Shown here: positions 1 to 6,897 of the stretch, in pieces
How positions within the stretch are numbered: position 1 is the first letter of the stretch
Layout: every line of letters begins with the position of its first letter
Source of the DNA: an uncultured Ruminococcus sp.
GTDB lineage: Bacteria > Bacillota > Clostridia > Oscillospirales > CAG-272
Direction: 5' to 3'
NCBI GenBank assembly: GCA_902782785.1
Contig: CACZOH010000227.1
Coordinates: forward strand, 1 to 7,671
DNA: 7,671 nucleotides
The notes under the pieces: generated by a model
The model's database searches: none
What the model was told of the DNA's origin: nothing
The model's input: only the letters and a program-made list of their open reading frames with translations
Made by a program: the position numbers and the translations under genes

Positions 1-585
1 GAATCAAAGGTGTTCGGCATAGGCGTTGAATCGTACACCGCCGGCTCCGCCGAGTTCACGCTCACGTTCGCCGCGACGCACGAGAACGTTCTGCCTCTCA
101 TGGACAACGGTCACTATCATCCGACCGAGGTCGTATCCGACAAGATACCCGCTCTGCTCTGCTACTTCCCCGAGATAGCGCTCCACATCACGCGCGGCGT
201 CCGCTGGGATTCCGACCACGTACTTCTCCTCGACGACGAGACGAAGGAAATGGCAAAGGAAATAGTCCGCTGCAACGCGCTTGACAGAGTTTACATGGCG
301 CTCGACTATTTTGACGCGAGCATCAACCGCATATCCGCGTGGACCGTCGGCGTAAGATCGTGGAAGAAAGCGCTTCTCGCCGCGATGCTCACACCGCACG
401 AGCAGCTGAAGAAGCTTCAGGACAACGCCGAATTCTCCGAGCTTATGGTAAAAATGGAAGAGATCAAGCTGCTTCCGCTCGGCGACGTCTGGGAGGAATT
501 CTGCCGCGTCTGCGGTACGGTCGAATCCGGATGGTTTGACGAAGTCAAAAAATACGAAAAAGAAGTTCTTTCCAAGAGAGTTTAA
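1..585 (+). CDS. rhaA: L-rhamnose isomerase, C-terminal part (5' end outside window)
   Basis: RhaA converts L-rhamnose to L-rhamnulose in the cytoplasm, the first step of rhamnose catabolism, using divalent metal ions. The window holds the last 194 residues, a bit under half of the usual ~420-residue enzyme, read in frame from base 1 to TAA at 583-585. It aligns closely with my recollection of E. coli RhaA from residue 234 onward, with one inserted residue. All the known metal ligands recur, in window numbering: Glu1 (ESKVFGIG), Asp35 and His38 (MDNGHYHPTE), His62, Asp70 and Asp72 (VRWDSDHV), and Asp102 (LDYFDASINRI). The C-terminus, YEKEVLSKRV, is also typical. The frame is intact, so this looks like a functional gene cut only by the window edge. 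No rhamnulokinase or aldolase gene follows; a terminator and a GH43 glycosidase come next on the same strand. Confidence 0.96.
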   Translation, partial: ESKVFGIGVESYTAGSAEFTLTFAATHENVLPLMDNGHYHPTEVVSDKIPALLCYFPEIALHITRGVRWDSDHVLLLDDETKEMAKEIVRCNALDRVYMALDYFDASINRISAWTVGVRSWKKALLAAMLTPHEQLKKLQDNAEFSELMVKMEEIKLLPLGDVWEEFCRVCGTVESGWFDEVKKYEKEVLSKRV

Positions 586-593
586 AAAAAATC

Positions 594-629
594 GACGGGA
601 CTGCCGCGCCACGGCGGTCCCGTCTTTTT
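594..629 (+). terminator. Intrinsic terminator of rhaA
   Basis: A 13-bp stem (594-606 with 612-624, one G-U pair) encloses a five-base loop and is followed by five T residues at 625-629. It starts 8 bases after the rhaA stop. A run of A residues at 584-591 precedes the stem, so the hairpin could lengthen with the T tract. The U tract ends only two bases before the ribosome binding site of the next gene, which leaves almost no untranslated leader downstream of the terminator. Confidence 0.9.
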
Positions 630-631
630 AC

Positions 632-636
632 AGGAG
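632..636 (+). promoter_or_regulatory. Ribosome binding site that fixes the GH43 start
   Basis: AGGAG at 632-636 lies seven bases before the ATG at 644-646. The same reading frame stays open upstream to a possible ATG at 536. That longer start would overlap rhaA and encode the terminator hairpin as a Lys/Arg-rich peptide, so 644 is the better start. Confidence 0.8.
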
Positions 637-643
637 AAAAAAT

Positions 644-1894
644 ATGAACCCGTTACTACCGCGCACCTTTTTCATGGCTGACGCAGAAGCGCACGTTATG
701 CCGGACGGACGGCTTTATATGGTCGGCTCGACGGACGTTTCCGGCAGTAAGGATTACTGCAGTAAAGAATATCATATATGGTCGACGGACGATCCCGAAC
801 TTAATGACTGGGTGGATCACGGCGCGGTCTTCAGAAACGATATAAGCGACCCGCAGATACCGTGGTCGCCGGGAACCACGCTGTACGCGCCCGATATGGC
901 GTATAAGGACGGGAAATACTATCTTTTCATCTGCGGTATGAACGCGCTTGAAGCCGTCGCCTCCGCCGATTCCCCCGCCGGTCCGTACGGGGACGTGAAA
1001 AGGATCGGGAAAGCGGATAAGGACGGCATAGATCCGACCGTTCTCGTTGACGACGACGGCTCCGTATATTATCTTTGGGGACAGTTTCATTTAAGAGGTA
1101 TGAAGCTTAAGGACAATATGTGCGAGGCGGTCGAGGAAAGCTATACAGACAATATACTGACGGAAGAAGAGCACGGCTTCCACGAGGGCGCGTCCATACG
1201 CAAAATAAACGGAAAATATTATATAATATATACGGATATATCGCGCGGGAAAGCCACGTGTATGTCGTACGCCGTATCCGACAGACCGCTCGGTCCCTAT
1301 AAAAAAGGCGGCGTCATAATAGACAACGTATACTGCGACCCGCAGACGTGGAACGATCACGGCTCGATACGGTATTACGGAGGACGGTGGTGCGTGTTCT
1401 ATCACCGCTCCACTCAGAACGGCGTTACGTGCCGCCGCGTCTGCGCGGAGCCGATAACCGTATTGCCGGACGGAAGCATCCCCGAGGTAATGATGACGTC
1501 AAACGGCGCCGGGACGCCGATTAACGCGTTTGAGAGGGTCGACGCGTCGCTTGCGTGCAGGATGAAGGGCTCGCTTTACATAACGCCCGACCCGATAACT
1601 CCGGGCGCCGAGATACTGACCGACTGCGGCGGCGGAAACTGGGCGGAGGCGTGGGCGGAATACAAAACGCTCGATCTCAAAGACGGTGCAAAAAGGTTTG
1701 CGGCGGAAGCGTGCGGAAAAGGAAGCGTCACCGTGATGACCGGAGGAGGCAAAAAAATCGGCTCCGTCAGCTTTGACTGCGGAAAGCGGACGGTAAAGGA
1801 AACGGTCCTGTCAGATATCCCGTCCGGCAATATGACGGTGTGGATGCTTTTTGAGGGAAGGCTCGATTTCATATCGTTCCGCTTTATAAAATAA
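644..1894 (+). CDS. Glycoside hydrolase family 43 protein with C-terminal CBM6-like domain
   Basis: This is a 416-residue enzyme of the GH43 five-bladed beta-propeller family, whose members are mostly alpha-L-arabinofuranosidases, beta-xylosidases, arabinanases and galactanases. The three acidic catalytic positions are visible: base Asp13 in FMADAEAHV, pKa-tuning Asp130 in DGIDPTVL, and acid Glu181 in FHEGASI. Blade motifs such as GKYYLF (90-95), GKYYIIYTD (190-198), and NDHG with FYHR (237-240, 252-255) also fit. Residues ~294-416 (from NAFERVDASL through WAEYKTLDL to MLFEGRLDFISF) resemble the CBM6-like beta-sandwich often fused to GH43. No signal peptide is seen, so it should act in the cytoplasm on imported oligosaccharides. 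The subfamily and exact substrate cannot be read from sequence alone. It lies 58 bp after rhaA on the same strand, which suggests pectin- or hemicellulose-derived substrates. No clear promoter of its own was found. The usual ADP-type motif around the base reads ADA here. Confidence 0.9.
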   Translation: MNPLLPRTFFMADAEAHVMPDGRLYMVGSTDVSGSKDYCSKEYHIWSTDDPELNDWVDHGAVFRNDISDPQIPWSPGTTLYAPDMAYKDGKYYLFICGMNALEAVASADSPAGPYGDVKRIGKADKDGIDPTVLVDDDGSVYYLWGQFHLRGMKLKDNMCEAVEESYTDNILTEEEHGFHEGASIRKINGKYYIIYTDISRGKATCMSYAVSDRPLGPYKKGGVIIDNVYCDPQTWNDHGSIRYYGGRWCVFYHRSTQNGVTCRRVCAEPITVLPDGSIPEVMMTSNGAGTPINAFERVDASLACRMKGSLYITPDPITPGAEILTDCGGGNWAEAWAEYKTLDLKDGAKRFAAEACGKGSVTVMTGGGKKIGSVSFDCGKRTVKETVLSDIPSGNMTVWMLFEGRLDFISFRFIK

Positions 1895-1921
1895 AAAAAC
1901 GCCCGCGATATTCGCGGGCGT
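1893..1921 (-). terminator. Intrinsic terminator for the DUF218 gene, shared with convergent GH43
   Basis: A perfect 10-bp stem (1899-1908 with 1912-1921) has a three-base loop. Read on the minus strand it is followed by a run of T residues (complement of 1893-1899), a classic intrinsic terminator starting 7 bases after the stop of the DUF218 gene. On the plus strand the sequence after the stem is only mildly T-rich (tattcatatc), so it is a weaker terminator for GH43. It fills most of the 34-bp gap between the two convergent stops. Confidence 0.88.
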
Positions 1922-1928
1922 ATTCATA

Positions 1929-3137
1929 TCATCTGTAAGCTATAAGCGTCATTGCGATATAAACCGCGATCATTGCGCAGAGTATTACCGCCTGCTTGCC
2001 CTTGTGCGCTATCAGAAGTCCGCCGAATTCGCGGACGGACGCGTTAGGCCAGAAATACCATTTCGTTTTGGAGCCCATTCCCTCGGCTCTTATTTTTTCG
2101 TGCGCGGCGTAAAGTCCTCCGCGGAAAACGTGGTAATTCGTTGTAGAGAACGCGACCTTTGCGTTTTTGTCAAGCTCGTCTATCTTCTTTTTGGAGAAGA
2201 TCATATTCTCCTCCGTCGTCGTCGATCTGTCCTCCTCTATTATCCGCTCCTCCGGTATGCCGAGGCTCAGCATATAACGCTTCATCGACGCGGATTCGGA
2301 GCTTCTCTCGTCGTCTCCCTTGCCGCCGGACGTTATAAACGTCGCCTTTTTGCCCGTCAGCTTTTCCTGCTTTTCCGCAAAGCTTATCGCACGGTCGACC
2401 CTGCCGCAGAGAAGCGGCGTCGGCGTTCCGTCCTTGTTCAGTCCGCAGCCGAGTATGATGATGAAATCCCTGTCGGGCGTCGGCTCGTATTTCGATACGA
2501 TGATATGAGACGCTATTATGCCTATTATCATACATTCAAAATACAGATAGACCGCGGCGAACAGATTGCCGAAAAGGTCGTGCATCATTACCTCGAACTG
2601 ACTGCCTGACGCGTAAAAATCAAACGTGAAGAGGAAAGCCTCGCCCGATATCAGAAGCGCGGACAAAAGGATGCCCAGAAGATTTACGAATCTTTTTCCC
2701 TCGTGCTTTATGAGCGAGACGTTCGACACGCATAACGCGACGGAAAACACGAGGATGAACGGAGAAGTGTATATCATATAATCCTTTGCCGAATTGAGAA
2801 GCGTGCGAAGGATCATTTCCTCGTTATAAACGTCCGGATGAAGCGCCGTGCGGAACGTGACCGTCACGTTCGTTATGAGAACGAAAAGAGTAAAGACCGA
2901 AAAGCCAAAGTAAAATATCGTGTTGTAGGAATACGGGTTATACCGTATCTGTCCCGTGAACGCAAAGGCGAGACGCACGATGACGTAAACGAGCGCGGCG
3001 TCCGTTATCACGGCGCTCAGAAGAGAAAACCGGCCGTTGCCGAAGATATGAAGAAGCGTGACCGCAAGAACGGCGGCGACCGCGGCGATCAGCGCGTCAT
3101 ATAGCTTGGGCTTTTTATTGCGCGTAAAAAATCTCAT
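1929..3137 (-). CDS. Multi-pass membrane protein with DUF218 (YdcF/SanA-like) domain
   Basis: This is a 402-residue protein with about six predicted membrane segments in the N-terminal half (roughly residues 14-30, 40-60, 72-93, 121-140, 150-172 and 190-214). A DUF218 domain (YdcF/SanA/ElyC group) spans ~223-370, and a last membrane segment lies at ~382-400. DUF218 hallmarks are FIIILGCGLNKDGTPTPLL (225-243), RVDRAI (246-251), ITSGGKGDDE (268-277), SESASMKRYM (280-289) and STTTEENM (305-312). SanA and ElyC are linked to envelope integrity and peptidoglycan-precursor metabolism in enterobacteria; the biochemical activity of the Gram-positive membrane-fused type is unclear, so no function is assigned. 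The start is the ATG at 3135-3137, with AGAGGA (complement of 3151-3156) 13 bases upstream, somewhat long spacing. It follows the membrane-protein gene by 21 bp and probably shares its transcript. Confidence 0.87.
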   Translation of the reverse strand: MRFFTRNKKPKLYDALIAAVAAVLAVTLLHIFGNGRFSLLSAVITDAALVYVIVRLAFAFTGQIRYNPYSYNTIFYFGFSVFTLFVLITNVTVTFRTALHPDVYNEEMILRTLLNSAKDYMIYTSPFILVFSVALCVSNVSLIKHEGKRFVNLLGILLSALLISGEAFLFTFDFYASGSQFEVMMHDLFGNLFAAVYLYFECMIIGIIASHIIVSKYEPTPDRDFIIILGCGLNKDGTPTPLLCGRVDRAISFAEKQEKLTGKKATFITSGGKGDDERSSESASMKRYMLSLGIPEERIIEEDRSTTTEENMIFSKKKIDELDKNAKVAFSTTNYHVFRGGLYAAHEKIRAEGMGSKTKWYFWPNASVREFGGLLIAHKGKQAVILCAMIAVYIAMTLIAYR

Positions 3138-3158
3138 AAAGCCGCGGAATTCCTCTTT

Positions 3159-4139
3159 TTACTGAAGCTGATCGTGGAGCTTTTTGAATTTCGGCGATTT
3201 GGAGTCGAGAATTGAGAAGCTCGACTCGGACGGAACGTCGTCCATACCGGATTCAAGATAGTTTCTTAAAACGCCCGCAAGAACGAACGGCTTGATGAAC
3301 GTGGAATGTATGAAAGCCCAGATGATTATGCCGCCGATGACCGACAGAGCGATCGGAAGCGTAGCCTGGTTTTCAAGTATCCTGTTGAGCCAGCCCTCGT
3401 TTCCGCTTGAGCTTTCCGCTATTTTTGCGTATATCGGCTGAAGCGCCGTGTTTATCGTCGGAATGGAGAGTATCAGATAGAAAACGCCCGCAAAAGCGCC
3501 GCCGATGAGAAGAAGGGTCAGAAGACCTATGCCGAAGACTCTGCCCATGTTCTTTGCAAACGTTTTGCCGTGCTTGAAGAAAAGCACCGCGCCCTCGCAC
3601 GTGGCTTTCGCCGCGTTTGTGTCCTTACGGTAGAATACCCAGCCGAGACAGCAGTCGCAGAGATACGAGATTATCGTCTGTATCACGGTGTTGACCGCGT
3701 CGCCTACCGCGCCGCCCGCGTCTCCGCCGATCCTCTGAGCGGCGCCCGTGATGGCTCTGCCGAGCTGATTGAAAATGCCCTTTATAAGGCGCGTCGCGGC
3801 AAAGTATATCGCAACCGTCGCAAATCTTTCCTTTACGGCTTTTTTGCCCTCAGCTATAACGTTATCGGGCAGCTCGCCCTCCGTTATCGCCTTTGTCATC
3901 ATGGCTATCTGTCCCGCCTTGAGCGTATATGAAACAAAGCGGAGGATTATCGCCATGATCACGACGCCGACGACGACACCTATCAGAAGTCCGATCAGAC
4001 CGCTGTTCGCGGACACCTTTTCGGCTATGAAATAGCCGAGCGCAGCAAGCCCCGCAAGAACGACGATGCTCAGAAGATCGAACAGCAGACGCCTTACGGA
4101 AAAGCCGAGCGTCTTTTTGTAAATTGTTTTGTTATCCAT
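3159..4139 (-). CDS. Unrecognised multi-pass membrane protein
   Basis: I do not recognise this 326-residue protein. It has hydrophobic segments near residues 18-40, 47-69, 150-170, 202-226 and 260-284, plus a weaker one near 106-118, giving five or six membrane passes. A glycine/alanine-rich stretch at 127-149 (GRAITGAAQRIGGDAGGAVG) precedes the third strong segment, which contains a Cys cluster, CDCC, at 161-164. A hydrophilic loop at ~238-258 has the sequence AESSSGNEGW, and the C-terminal ~30 residues are polar (SESSFSILDSKSPKFKK). No catalytic motif or signal peptide was found. The start is well supported: GGGAGGT (complement of 4145-4151) lies five bases before the ATG, and a consensus promoter lies just upstream. 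It is the first gene of a two-gene unit with the DUF218 protein, so the two may work together in the membrane. Confidence 0.85.
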   Translation of the reverse strand: MDNKTIYKKTLGFSVRRLLFDLLSIVVLAGLAALGYFIAEKVSANSGLIGLLIGVVVGVVIMAIILRFVSYTLKAGQIAMMTKAITEGELPDNVIAEGKKAVKERFATVAIYFAATRLIKGIFNQLGRAITGAAQRIGGDAGGAVGDAVNTVIQTIISYLCDCCLGWVFYRKDTNAAKATCEGAVLFFKHGKTFAKNMGRVFGIGLLTLLLIGGAFAGVFYLILSIPTINTALQPIYAKIAESSSGNEGWLNRILENQATLPIALSVIGGIIIWAFIHSTFIKPFVLAGVLRNYLESGMDDVPSESSFSILDSKSPKFKKLHDQLQ

Positions 4140-4166
4140 ACCGTACCTCCCGGAATTTTTTTATTC

Positions 4167-4195
4167 ATTATATCCGCTTTTTCGCCTTATTTCAA
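4167..4195 (-). promoter_or_regulatory. Sigma-A-type promoter of the membrane-protein/DUF218 unit
   Basis: On the minus strand a -35 box TTGAAA (complement of 4190-4195) and a perfect -10 box TATAAT (complement of 4167-4172) are separated by exactly 17 bases. The expected transcription start is near 4160, giving a leader of about 20 bases that contains the GGGAGGT ribosome binding site. A short palindrome, TTGT-N4-ACAA at 4204-4215, lies 8 bases upstream of the -35 box; it could be a regulator site but is too short to claim. Confidence 0.88.
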
Positions 4196-4225
4196 GCGAT
4201 TATTTGTAAACACAAGTGATCGGCG

Positions 4226-4252
4226 AAAAGAAAAACGCCGCTATGAGCGGCG
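4226..4252 (-). terminator. Intrinsic terminator of the ABC-SGNH unit
   Basis: A perfect 7-bp stem (4236-4242 with 4246-4252) with a three-base loop is followed on the minus strand by TTTTTCTTTT (complement of 4226-4235). It begins 5 bases after the SGNH hydrolase stop codon. A T run also follows the stem on the plus strand (4254-4259), so it is structurally bidirectional, but no plus-strand gene reads into it. It insulates this unit from the promoter at 4167-4195. Confidence 0.88.
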
Positions 4253-4257
4253 ATTTT

Positions 4258-4866
4258 TTATTTTATCAGCTTCACAAACGCTCTTGCGTAGAGCCTGCCT
4301 ATGAAATCCGCGCCGCCGGGAGCGGGATGAACGCCGTCCTCGGAATAAAACGTCGGCTCTTTATATAAGCACGCCTCGGCAAAAATGCCGTCAAGCGGCA
4401 AGTACGCGTCGGCGTATTCGCGCGCGAGCTTGCGGACGATGAGTATCTTTTTATAAAGATCCTCGTAAAAATACATCTTATCGGGGCAGGGAACTATGAA
4501 CGGCTCAAGCATCATTATCTTTGCGCCGGTCTTCTTTACCGCCTCGAGCACCGTGCGGTAGTTCTGCTCAAATATCGCGTCGTCAAGGTATTCTCTCGTC
4601 TCCGCTCTGTGCCAGGTGTCGTTTATGCCTATGAGTATGGAAACGACGTCCGCGCCTATATCTATAAAGTCGCTTTGCAGACGCGCGACGAGATTTGCCG
4701 TCTGATCTCCGCTTATGCCGAGATCTATGAATTCAAATTCGGTGTCCGGCATCGCCTCTCTTATGTATTTTGCGGCGTATTTCGGATAACCGTTGCCGAG
4801 ATTATGCGGGTCCGATCTGTCGCGTCCCCAGTCGGTTATGCTGTCGCCCTGAAACAGTACTTTCAT
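4258..4866 (-). CDS. SGNH/GDSL-family hydrolase (probable esterase)
   Basis: This is a 202-residue single-domain SGNH hydrolase, a family of serine esterases and lipases acting on acylated sugars, lipids or thioesters. The conserved blocks are present: FQGDSITDWG with nucleophile Ser9, LGISGDQ with the oxyanion Gly near 53, LIGINDTW with Asn82, and SEDGVHPAPGG with Asp177 and His180 completing the triad. The length is typical of a stand-alone domain. No signal peptide is seen, so it is likely cytoplasmic. The substrate cannot be deduced; a carbohydrate deacetylase would suit the nearby rhaA and GH43, whereas co-expression with the ABC transporter suggests a role tied to that transporter. Its ATG lies one base after the transporter stop (TAAAATG), and its ribosome binding site is inside the transporter gene, so translation of the two is probably coupled. 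Confidence 0.93.
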   Translation of the reverse strand: MKVLFQGDSITDWGRDRSDPHNLGNGYPKYAAKYIREAMPDTEFEFIDLGISGDQTANLVARLQSDFIDIGADVVSILIGINDTWHRAETREYLDDAIFEQNYRTVLEAVKKTGAKIMMLEPFIVPCPDKMYFYEDLYKKILIVRKLAREYADAYLPLDGIFAEACLYKEPTFYSEDGVHPAPGGADFIGRLYARAFVKLIK

Positions 4867-4867
4867 T

Positions 4868-6865
4868 TTATAAGTCTCCTTTGATTATATTTTTTCCGCC
4901 TTCCGGAGCGTCTCCGAACGGCGTTTTTTTACTTTTGCTTCCGTCCTCTGACGGCTGTTCTTCCTCATCGCCGACAGGCGTTATATAACGTTTCGCCTGA
5001 GTGGAGAAGAGCGTGTAATATTCGCCCTGCTTTTTCATAAGCTGAGCGTGCGTGCCTTCCTCTATAAGCATACCGTCCTTAAGAACTATTATCTTGTCCG
5101 CCGTCGTCGCGGAGGAGAGGCGGTGAGACACGAATATGGACGTTTTGCCGCCGCGCAGATTGTCAAATTGATTGAATATCTCCTGCTCCGCTATAGGGTC
5201 GAGCGACGCCGTCGGCTCGTCGAGTATCAGTATATCGGATTCCGAATAGAACGCGCGGGCTATGGCCAGCTTCTGCCACTGACCCGTCGAAAGCTCTATG
5301 CCGTTGTCCTCAAAGTAGCGCATAAGCGGCGTGTCGTATTTGTTTTCAAGCTTCTCTATGAAGTCGGACGCATTGCTGTTTTTCGCCGCCGTTTCTATCT
5401 TCTCCTGCTTTATCTCCTTCATTATCTCGCCAAACGCTATGTTGTCGCGGACGGATACGGCGTATTTGCCGTAATCCTGGAACACTATGCCGAACATATC
5501 GTACAGCTCTTTTACGTCGTATTCGCGCAGATCGTGTCCGTCAAGCAGTATTTTTCCCTCCGTCGGGTCGTACAGACGCGTCAGAAGCTTGATAAGCGTC
5601 GTTTTGCCCGCGCCGTTCAGACCGACCATAACGACCGTATCGCCCGGCGCTATCTCAAGGTTTATATCCTTTATCGTGTCGTAATCCTTACCGGGATAAC
5701 GGAAGGAAACGTGGTCGAATTTTATCGTATGACCGACGCCGCGCTTTACCTCGAGCGGCGGGTCGACTATGGGCACGATGGTCCGCTTTTCCTCCATGAA
5801 GGCTATCAGGTTGTTTATGAATATCGTGCCCTCGTATATCGTCGCCGTTGTGCTTATAAGCGTTGCGATGCCGGAGGAGATGGCGTTCAGCGCCCCGGTA
5901 TACATACTGTAGTTACCTACGGGGAATTCGGCGTTGAAAACTCCACGGGCGATTGAAACGAAAAGCACGCAGTTCACGACCGTCGTCAGAAGCGTCGCGC
6001 CTATGCCCCACCACATTTCCGCGAGCATCAGCCGCTTCAGACCGCCGAAGTATTTATTGAAAACGGATTTGTATCTGTTTGTGAAATCGTCCGCCAGACC
6101 GAGCATACGAACTTCTTTTACCAGGTCCTTGTTCACAAGCACCTCGGAGTAGTACGACATCTGGCGTCTGTCCTTGCTCCTTCTGAAAACGTAGTCGTGA
6201 TTTTTGCGTCTGTAAACGAAGTTGATTATCGTCGACGGTATCGCCACGGCTATCACGAGAAGAGCGGGCAGTATCCCGATAACGGCGATCATCACTATGT
6301 ACGAAACTATGCTTATCACGGTGGAAACTATGGAAAACGTGGAATTCAGCACCTGTATCGGTCTGTTTCCCGCCTCTCTGTTTGCGTTTTCCATTTTGGC
6401 AAAGAATTCCGGAGAGTCAAAGCTCTTCAGATCTATCTCCTTCGCCTTTTCCATTATCTTTATTTTGATATGGTTTGAAACGAGCTCGCCCGAAATGCGG
6501 ACGACGATACCGTCTATGCGGCGCACTATGCTTGTGAAAAGTATATATCCGAACTGGGCGATCAGAAGCCACGTGATGATACTGAAGCTCGTTATCTTAC
6601 CCTCATACGCGGACGCGAGACGGTTGATGAGCTGACCGCTTATGTACGTCCCTATAACGGGCATGATACCGTCGAACAAGGCCATGAACGACATGACGAA
6701 AACTATGCCGTGACTTGCCTCCCAGACAAGCTTTACTATATATCCGAAACGCTTGAAAAACGCGGACAGAAGCGCTTTTAAGTATCCGGGCACCTCTTTT
6801 ATGCTTTTTGGCTTCGGGATACGGTACTGGTCGTTTACACGTCTGTCGGGCGGCATCATCATCAT
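4868..6865 (-). CDS. ABC transporter half-molecule, fused membrane and ATPase domains
   Basis: This is a 665-residue ABC half-transporter of the exporter type, expected to work as a dimer in the cytoplasmic membrane; the substrate is unknown. The membrane domain covers ~45-355, with hydrophobic segments around 52-80, 93-113, 175-215, 284-306 and 325-345. The ATPase domain covers ~380-605: Walker A GLNGAGKTT (415-423), Q-loop Gln463 in IVFQDYG, signature LSTGQ (525-529), Walker B ILILDE (545-550), D-loop SLDP (554-557) and H-loop His581 in FVSHRL. All catalytic residues are present; the signature has Thr in place of the first Gly of LSGGQ. The C-terminal ~35 residues are a charged, probably disordered tail. 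The start is one of four consecutive ATG codons; the first is annotated, with GGGAG (complement of 6876-6880) ten bases upstream. It heads a two-gene unit with the SGNH hydrolase. No second half-transporter is adjacent, so a homodimer or a partner elsewhere is likely. Confidence 0.94.
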   Translation of the reverse strand: MMMMPPDRRVNDQYRIPKPKSIKEVPGYLKALLSAFFKRFGYIVKLVWEASHGIVFVMSFMALFDGIMPVIGTYISGQLINRLASAYEGKITSFSIITWLLIAQFGYILFTSIVRRIDGIVVRISGELVSNHIKIKIMEKAKEIDLKSFDSPEFFAKMENANREAGNRPIQVLNSTFSIVSTVISIVSYIVMIAVIGILPALLVIAVAIPSTIINFVYRRKNHDYVFRRSKDRRQMSYYSEVLVNKDLVKEVRMLGLADDFTNRYKSVFNKYFGGLKRLMLAEMWWGIGATLLTTVVNCVLFVSIARGVFNAEFPVGNYSMYTGALNAISSGIATLISTTATIYEGTIFINNLIAFMEEKRTIVPIVDPPLEVKRGVGHTIKFDHVSFRYPGKDYDTIKDINLEIAPGDTVVMVGLNGAGKTTLIKLLTRLYDPTEGKILLDGHDLREYDVKELYDMFGIVFQDYGKYAVSVRDNIAFGEIMKEIKQEKIETAAKNSNASDFIEKLENKYDTPLMRYFEDNGIELSTGQWQKLAIARAFYSESDILILDEPTASLDPIAEQEIFNQFDNLRGGKTSIFVSHRLSSATTADKIIVLKDGMLIEEGTHAQLMKKQGEYYTLFSTQAKRYITPVGDEEEQPSEDGSKSKKTPFGDAPEGGKNIIKGDL
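4876..4882 (-). promoter_or_regulatory. Ribosome binding site of the SGNH gene, inside the ABC coding end
   Basis: AAAGGAG on the minus strand (complement of 4876-4882) encodes Lys-Gly and the first base of Asp in the transporter's C-terminal residues KGDL. It stands nine bases before the SGNH start codon. Ribosomes ending the transporter therefore stop on top of the next gene's initiation region. Confidence 0.8.
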
Positions 6866-6897
6866 ACTATCATCACTCCCTTTTTCAACTATCTTAT

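Noticed and set aside
4..612. A 202-codon open frame on the minus strand, antisense to rhaA
   Set aside because: It mirrors rhaA, whose metal ligands are intact on the plus strand, and its proposed start lies in the terminator hairpin.
536..643. N-terminal extension of GH43 to an ATG inside rhaA
   Set aside because: It would encode the terminator hairpin as a basic peptide with no GH43 similarity; AGGAG at 632-636 supports the start at 644.
4183..4198. Imperfect palindrome overlapping the -35 box at 4190-4195
   Set aside because: Only part of the positions are symmetric and the promoter hexamer itself explains several of them.
5048..5956. A 302-codon open frame on the plus strand, antisense to the ABC transporter
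   Set aside because: The opposite strand encodes an unmistakable ABC ATPase. The plus-strand translation is Arg/Tyr/Val-rich, lacks recognisable motifs and looks like a codon-bias shadow.
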